From Plectrocnemia conspersa (Eukaryota; Arthropoda; Insecta; Trichoptera; Polycentropodidae): a stretch of DNA of 64,000 nucleotides. Positions 58,680 through 64,000 of this stretch are shown in pieces (within the stretch, counting starts at the first letter, position 1; every line of letters begins with the position of its first letter). The notes below the pieces were generated by a model, which was given only the letters and a program-made list of their open reading frames with translations, did not search any database and was not told the origin of the DNA. The position numbers and the translations under genes were made by a program. The stretch spans positions 1 to 64,000 of the forward strand of contig VTFK01000214.1 of assembly GCA_009617715.1 (NCBI GenBank), given 5' to 3'.

Positions 58680-60150
58680 AAAAACTCACAGGGAACATAA
58701 AAAACTTGTTGGTTTTGGTATAATTTACAAATTGCATCATTAATTCATTACTGTTCTATTAAGTATGCGGATAGGTTTTAAATTTTCAATATGCATTTAA
58801 AACAGTCATGCTTTATTAGTTGAGTGGTTTATCTTCTGGTGAAATAAAATCAATTGATTGCAAATAAATTGGATATATTTTACGATAACAATAAACTAAA
58901 TGTTCGCCGTTAAACAATTCTCAGAAGGGGGTCTTGTTATTTTTATTGGTTAAACGACCGTTTAGAATATAAAAATTATTGCCAATTAATACAATAATAA
59001 ACGTGTCATATAAATTCTGGATTTGTTTACACGAATATTTATTTTAGGTTAAAAGCTTACTTATTAACTTATCTATTGTTGACATACAATTTATAGATAG
59101 TATCAAAACTTTTATTTAGAGTATTCAGAGTGTCATGTGACGCAATCTGAAACTTTAGCTGCTACTGGATAATCCATTATCTGCCATAAGCGAGATGCAC
59201 TCGAATACGATATTAGCAATTCACGTCAATTTACGATAAACCTTCATATTATTAATTATTATTTATCAGATATATACTATATCATATTAATGAATCTCAT
59301 TGATGAAATTTTACATTGGGTGCCTAAAACTCAGATCAGAGCATTTGTACGAATATGACGTAAATCGCAAATTAATAAACATAAGAAAATTGTTATGCAA
59401 ATTTCAATATCCGAATCCATATATTTATGTGTAAATTTGCCGTTGAAGAAACAAAGAGAAGAAAACTTCGCAATAAGACTGTTTTAATTGTTTAATTAAG
59501 CTTTCAACGACAGTTATAAAAGCTTACCAGTTTTAGTATAGTGTCACCTTGTCTAGCACTACTCCATTTGTATTTATTTTCTTAGATGTGTTTAACAATT
59601 ATTAAGATTAAAATAGCTTCGTGTATTTTTCTTAAGGTGCGGTCACGTATATTATAAGTAATGTGCAATTTATTTTATCACACCAAGAAAACAATACTTA
59701 CATTTATAACGTATGATTCATAAAATTATGATATTTCTTTGTCGTTATTTTTATAAAAAATACGTGGAGAAGAATTGGTTATAGTTGAAGAATTTCAGGA
59801 TGGTGAATGTTCTTTGGTTCGTTTAACTTTATCTAACATCAGCAAAATATATTTTTAACATATACTAGAGGTATTCGCAAAATCAATATACAAATTTAGA
59901 AACACTTTACATTGCATACATATTTAATTAGACATTAGTAACGTTATGGTTTCACTATTTCTCATATTCAACGACTCAGATTTTGTAGCTGCTTAGTTTT
60001 AGATTTGAACTTCTACCCCTAAATATATGGAGCACATACACTTTTCCAAAACAAATTCAACAATTCACTACCGCTGGAAAAAATTATGATCGAAAGCTTA
60101 AGCAATGTCTAAAAACACTGCTCCTGTCGACATTTAACTGTCAAATCTGG
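58680..60150. other. Intergenic AT-rich DNA
   Basis: No supported feature. Confidence 0.5.
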
Positions 60151-60159
60151 TATAATTCA

Positions 60160-60490
60160 CAACTCAATGTATTTGATCCGTGGCGGAATGAGAACATCTG
60201 AAAAACTGAACTATATTTTCAATTATTTTTTCGTAGATTTTACTCGCGATGGGCAGTAAGCTTATAGGTTGATACCTTGAAGGAAGTGTAGGGTCTGTAT
60301 CCGTTTTTCGAATAACATCACTTCTGCTTGCTTCCACGCCGATGGAAAATATAGACAAGCAAGTGACAAATTTATAATATTTAGAAAGTAATCAATGGAA
60401 ATAGGTAGAAGTATTTTAAAGACTATTGGAAATATTTTGTAGACTCTCTGCAATAGCTTCATATTTTTCTTCAACGGTGAAAACAATATT
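60160..60490 (-). pseudogene. LINE reverse-transcriptase fragment (jockey-like, RT start region)
   Basis: Minus strand: NIINLSLACLYFPSAWKQAE then, after a frameshift, RKTDTDPTLPSRYQPISLLP and IASKIYEKII. This is the FP..WK.A.V..I.K...........YRPISLLP...K..E.I block at the start of jockey/R1-type reverse transcriptases. Confidence 0.88.
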
Positions 60491-60499
60491 TTGTGATGA

Positions 60500-61130
60500 T
60501 TTTTTTATATTTTTGAGGGTTCGCGACGTAATATTTCCACAGTAAATTGTCCTCTAGGTTTGAGTCGTTAAGTTTATTTTCCCATTATTGATTATTATGC
60601 TTAGCAATGGCTATTTTAATTTTTACGGTAATTTTGCCACAGGCGTTTTTTTGTATTTATTTTTTATTAGACCATTTGGTAAAGGGTTTATTTTAATTAT
60701 TTTATTTTTAATTGTGCATCGTTCAATATATTGTTTGTTAACATTTGTAAACAAACTAATTTCACTGTTGATATATATATATATATTTCATTGTTTAACC
60801 TGTCGAGTTCTAGAAGAGATTCCTCAACGTAATGAAGAAAATAGTTCTACAGTATTTTAGAGCTATATTGTTAAATTTGATTAAAGTGGTCTAAGACGAA
60901 TGAGAATATAACTGGGCTGCATTTTTTTTGAAATAGCAATATCTAATATATCTGATGCACCGCGTGTAGAATAATGCGTAGGTTTATTTTGAGCTTATAA
61001 TTTTTTAGGACTTTAAAGATTCTAACCCTGAGGAGTGTGACTTCGCAGCTAGTAAGACGCAGGTGAAAATTAGTGAGAATTTTTTTAGATTATATTGCAT
61101 ATTGTGACAGACTGGGTGAGATGATGGACG
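60500..61130. other. AT-rich stretch, possibly more LINE debris
   Basis: Located where the 5' part of the LINE copy would lie; no motif survives that I can name. Confidence 0.35.
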
Positions 61131-61133
61131 AGA

Positions 61134-61365
61134 TCATAATTCTTCGAGAGGTGGCGGAGAAGCTGGCGCAGGGATGATGTCCGCGGAAGATCCTTCAAGT
61201 TCTGATTGGTGTAGCAGTGACAGTATAGCGGAGGTCGATCTAGGTGCTATCGGAGGTGCTTGTATGGTGGAGTCTCTATCAGAATGTGAGCGCCCATGAC
61301 CGTATGTTGTCTTTATTATTAATTCGCACAATGTTCTACCATTTTTTTGACGCTCTACAAGTAAT
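61134..61365 (-). other. Possible terminal exon of an unknown gene
   Basis: A GC-richer minus-strand frame of about 75 codons begins after an acceptor-like ttgtag near 61360. It reads RQKNGRTLCELIIKTTYGHG, then STIQAPPIAPRSTSAILSLL and IIPAPASPPPLEEL, then stop (61134). Pro/Ser-rich with an acidic end. Not recognised; could be a real last exon or retroelement debris next to the LINE fragment. Confidence 0.3.
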
Positions 61366-61399
61366 ATATTATATATTATCAATTTCTATATTGTCTGAG

Positions 61400-64000
61400 A
61401 GATCAGAATTACTGATTACTATATAATTATTACTCCGATCGATCATTATAAATTAGGGTTTCCTAGCCTTTACTAATTTCGCAACATTTAATCACTTAAC
61501 GTGATAATTAATTAATACAAACTAGGTATAAAAACTCTCTAATAATTACTAACTCAGCTCATAGATCAATAATAATAGTATAAATATAATCGGTTATAAA
61601 AATGTCAGTTAGAAATCATCAAAACAATAGTTTTGATCAGCAATATAACACTCAGAATTGCACAATAGCCACGTAGACTTTTGAAGGCTATCAATTACCA
61701 CAAAAACTCTTTTCAAGCCTTGAAGTTTATCTATAAAAACAATAATAGCCTCGTATCAAATATGTGCTGTTTGAATTACCCTTTGTAATTATCAAACAGT
61801 TGCTCAACGCGGGTTCTTAAAACAAGCTTTCACTAAAGAGGGTGATAGAGGTGGAGTTAAACCCAAATGCGATTGTTTTTTAATATGTCTCATATTTTAT
61901 TCATCCCAGGTTTTTCGAAGGACCAATATAATATATGTGACACTTAGCCACATCACCAAATCCGAAAGCTTCGATTCAAAAGGTAAAAGCAATTAACCTC
62001 CTGTTTTCTTTACTATCTTATGCAAATTTTATCTAAGCAAAGATGGTAACTATTTTTTCATTACAACTGTGTTTAATCGATAATAATGTTACCCTATTTA
62101 AAATTGCATATGTGTTCGAGTAACTTGATTTATGTACAATTAATATTTGAATACTTGTCAAGAATTAGAATATGAATAATGTTCGAAAATAAGAACAATT
62201 TGATTTTTACCTATTTTAGTTTTTTGTTTAATAAATTAATTTTCAATAACTATAATAAATAAATTTTCATATAGTGTAAGTGATTATATTAGAATCTATT
62301 TTTTATCTAATAATTAGATAAATAGTTTATAGCCAGAGTATATTCAATATAAAAATTCTGAATATTGTTTAAATATCAAGCAATTTACAAGTATAATGCA
62401 ATAAATGATTCTGTGGCGACCTTTTACTATGCAAATGAGATAACATCATTTTCGGAACCAGATCAAAAATGCTTTCTAAAAAAGTGTCCACCGACACTAA
62501 CAATCCAGAAAATTCAAATTAAATTTACTTATTGGCACTAAGAACTAGAACCATGATACACTACAAAAAATATTTAATTTTCTGATATTTGATATTTGTA
62601 TTTTAATTTTAATATTATTGTTTTCACGTAATTATTGACGTATTGAAGTAATATTTACATAAGTAATGTGATTAGGTCCTCAATTATAATAGGAATAATA
62701 GAATACGATTTTGAAATTCAGGCTAACACAACAAACCCTTGTCATTCCTAATCCAATCGTTAAATTGAAAGAAATATTTATTAAAATATTATATTAATAT
62801 ATAAAAAAATGATATATTACAATATATATGTACATGTTTCTGCATTATACTGATATGATAAATTAACTGTGATTATTAATGCATTATCTTGTTTTCTTGT
62901 CTAATGGATGACTAATTATATAAGCCAAATATGATTTTGGAAATATATGTAAGATATAATATAAGACTGAAAAAACATAGCAAAAGTAAATACTAGTATG
63001 TGTAACTATTCACACTCACGTTTGAACTATCAATTTGCCGTTTTTGATACGTTTAAAGCCGTTTTAAAATATTGCAAAATGAGTTCGTGTCACAAACACG
63101 AGCTTTCGCGCTTTCATCGCATTTTAATGGCAAAACGATAGCAGGAGCGATTTTATTTCAACGGAAATTGCGTCTGGCATTTTTTATTCCGCTTAATATT
63201 TCCGGCCGTTCATAAATCCAACGAAGAAAATTTACATGCTAGTATAATATTTACAATCCCAATTCGTTATGTGCATGGTTATTATTATTAACGGATTAAC
63301 GTTTCCATACGTCGCACAGTTGAACGCAAATATTGTACCAAAAAGGCGTAAAATATATTTTATCTCAAACATCGGTTGTTAATCAAGTCACATAATGTAT
63401 GAAAATGTAACAAATCGTCAAAAACCTGATATCGAGGCATTTTTAAGAAACTATAGTATGTCATGAAGAACATATTAAATTGAAATATAACAAAAATATT
63501 TTATGAAAATCTTTTTTGACCGACGACGTTTCGTTAGGTATATTCACGCCATGATCACGATCGATTGTCGCTCTATCTTCGATCTGGTTATCATGTGTTT
63601 TTTACTGAAAAATAAACAAGGATTGATGTTTCCCAATGGAAAAGACCGTCTCAAAAAACGAAACACAATGCGTTTACCAAATAGCTTGAGCTGAATGTAA
63701 TAAAAATATATATTGCACTGCTCACAGAGAAACGCTACATCAAATTTCCATAAATACATGCACATGCTTCACGAAAATTGTCTTTGGAAGTCTTAAGCAG
63801 TATCGAAATTCTGGTGAAAATCTCAAATATTAGAGCCTAATAAATAAATAATAAAGATTGGGTTTGAATGGAATTTACTTCAACTATTATCCTCAAGACA
63901 TCAAGTGTTAATGATGGAAGAACAGTAACTACTATTAAAGGAATATCTGTTTATATATAACTGACGAAATATTATATACATGGAATCTAATTTCATTTAT
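61400..64000. other. Intergenic AT-rich DNA to the window end
   Basis: A GC-richer block at 63030-63260 (cacaaacacgagctttcgcg, tccggccgttcataaatcca) resembles the non-coding islands in the orcokinin introns. Short frames near 63500-63770 have no domain. No gene supported. Confidence 0.45.

Noticed and set aside
60588..60860. Hydrophobic 90-codon plus-strand frame as a membrane protein
   Set aside because: The strings of Phe, Ile and Leu come from T-rich DNA; no splice or start context, and the region adjoins LINE debris.

Overview
The window is nuclear DNA from an insect: AT-rich, gene-poor, with spliced genes and many decayed transposons. The insect call rests on an orcokinin neuropeptide gene with A-type and B-type terminal exons, a sugar-taste-type gustatory receptor, and a MADF-BESS regulator. 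The order cannot be fixed by reading alone. Exon models below were built by hand from reading frame, GT-AG boundaries and matching phase; none has transcript support.

Region by region. 1-1428 is a huge inverted repeat (arms about 580 bp) around a hAT-like centre; it is either a fold-back element or an assembly artefact. 1.5-12 kb holds two tandem C2H2 zinc-finger genes on the minus strand (20 and 17 fingers). They share exon structure, and their 3' flanks carry the same retrotransposon scrap, so a block was duplicated. A Tigger/pogo element sits in an intron of the first gene. 13.6-15.6 kb is an intact eight-exon gustatory receptor on the minus strand. 17-24.4 kb holds a hAT MITE, a MADF-BESS gene with a dead copy of itself in its second intron, a mariner remnant and a hAT element with a perfect 8-bp target-site duplication. 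25.7-28.6 kb is CHMP2B (ESCRT-III), with piggyBac-like and Tigger remnants in one intron. 31.8-32.3 kb is POP5 (RNase P/MRP), minus strand. 34.5-35.1 kb is an unrecognised acidic protein.

35.6-51.3 kb is one long minus-strand gene, orcokinin. A signal-peptide exon and one short exon are shared. The message then ends either in a 692-nt exon of tandem orcokinin-B repeats, or in three further exons that carry one orcokinin-A peptide. Its introns hold LINE remnants, a diverged repeat pair and GC-richer islands that could be regulatory. 51.3-64 kb has no gene I can defend: a tRNA-derived SINE-like piece, LINE and hAT scraps and three short unassigned coding-like stretches.

The genes have no common pathway. 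CHMP2B (membrane scission) and POP5 (tRNA and rRNA processing) are housekeeping genes that share a 10-bp promoter-proximal word; the receptor and orcokinin serve sensing and signalling; the zinc-finger and MADF-BESS genes are lineage-expanded putative DNA-binding proteins. I did not find a wholly new system. The least explained objects are the zinc-finger pair with its uniform non-TGEKP linkers, a 15-bp GTGACCAAT-type tandem array, a four-copy dispersed repeat, and the large palindrome.
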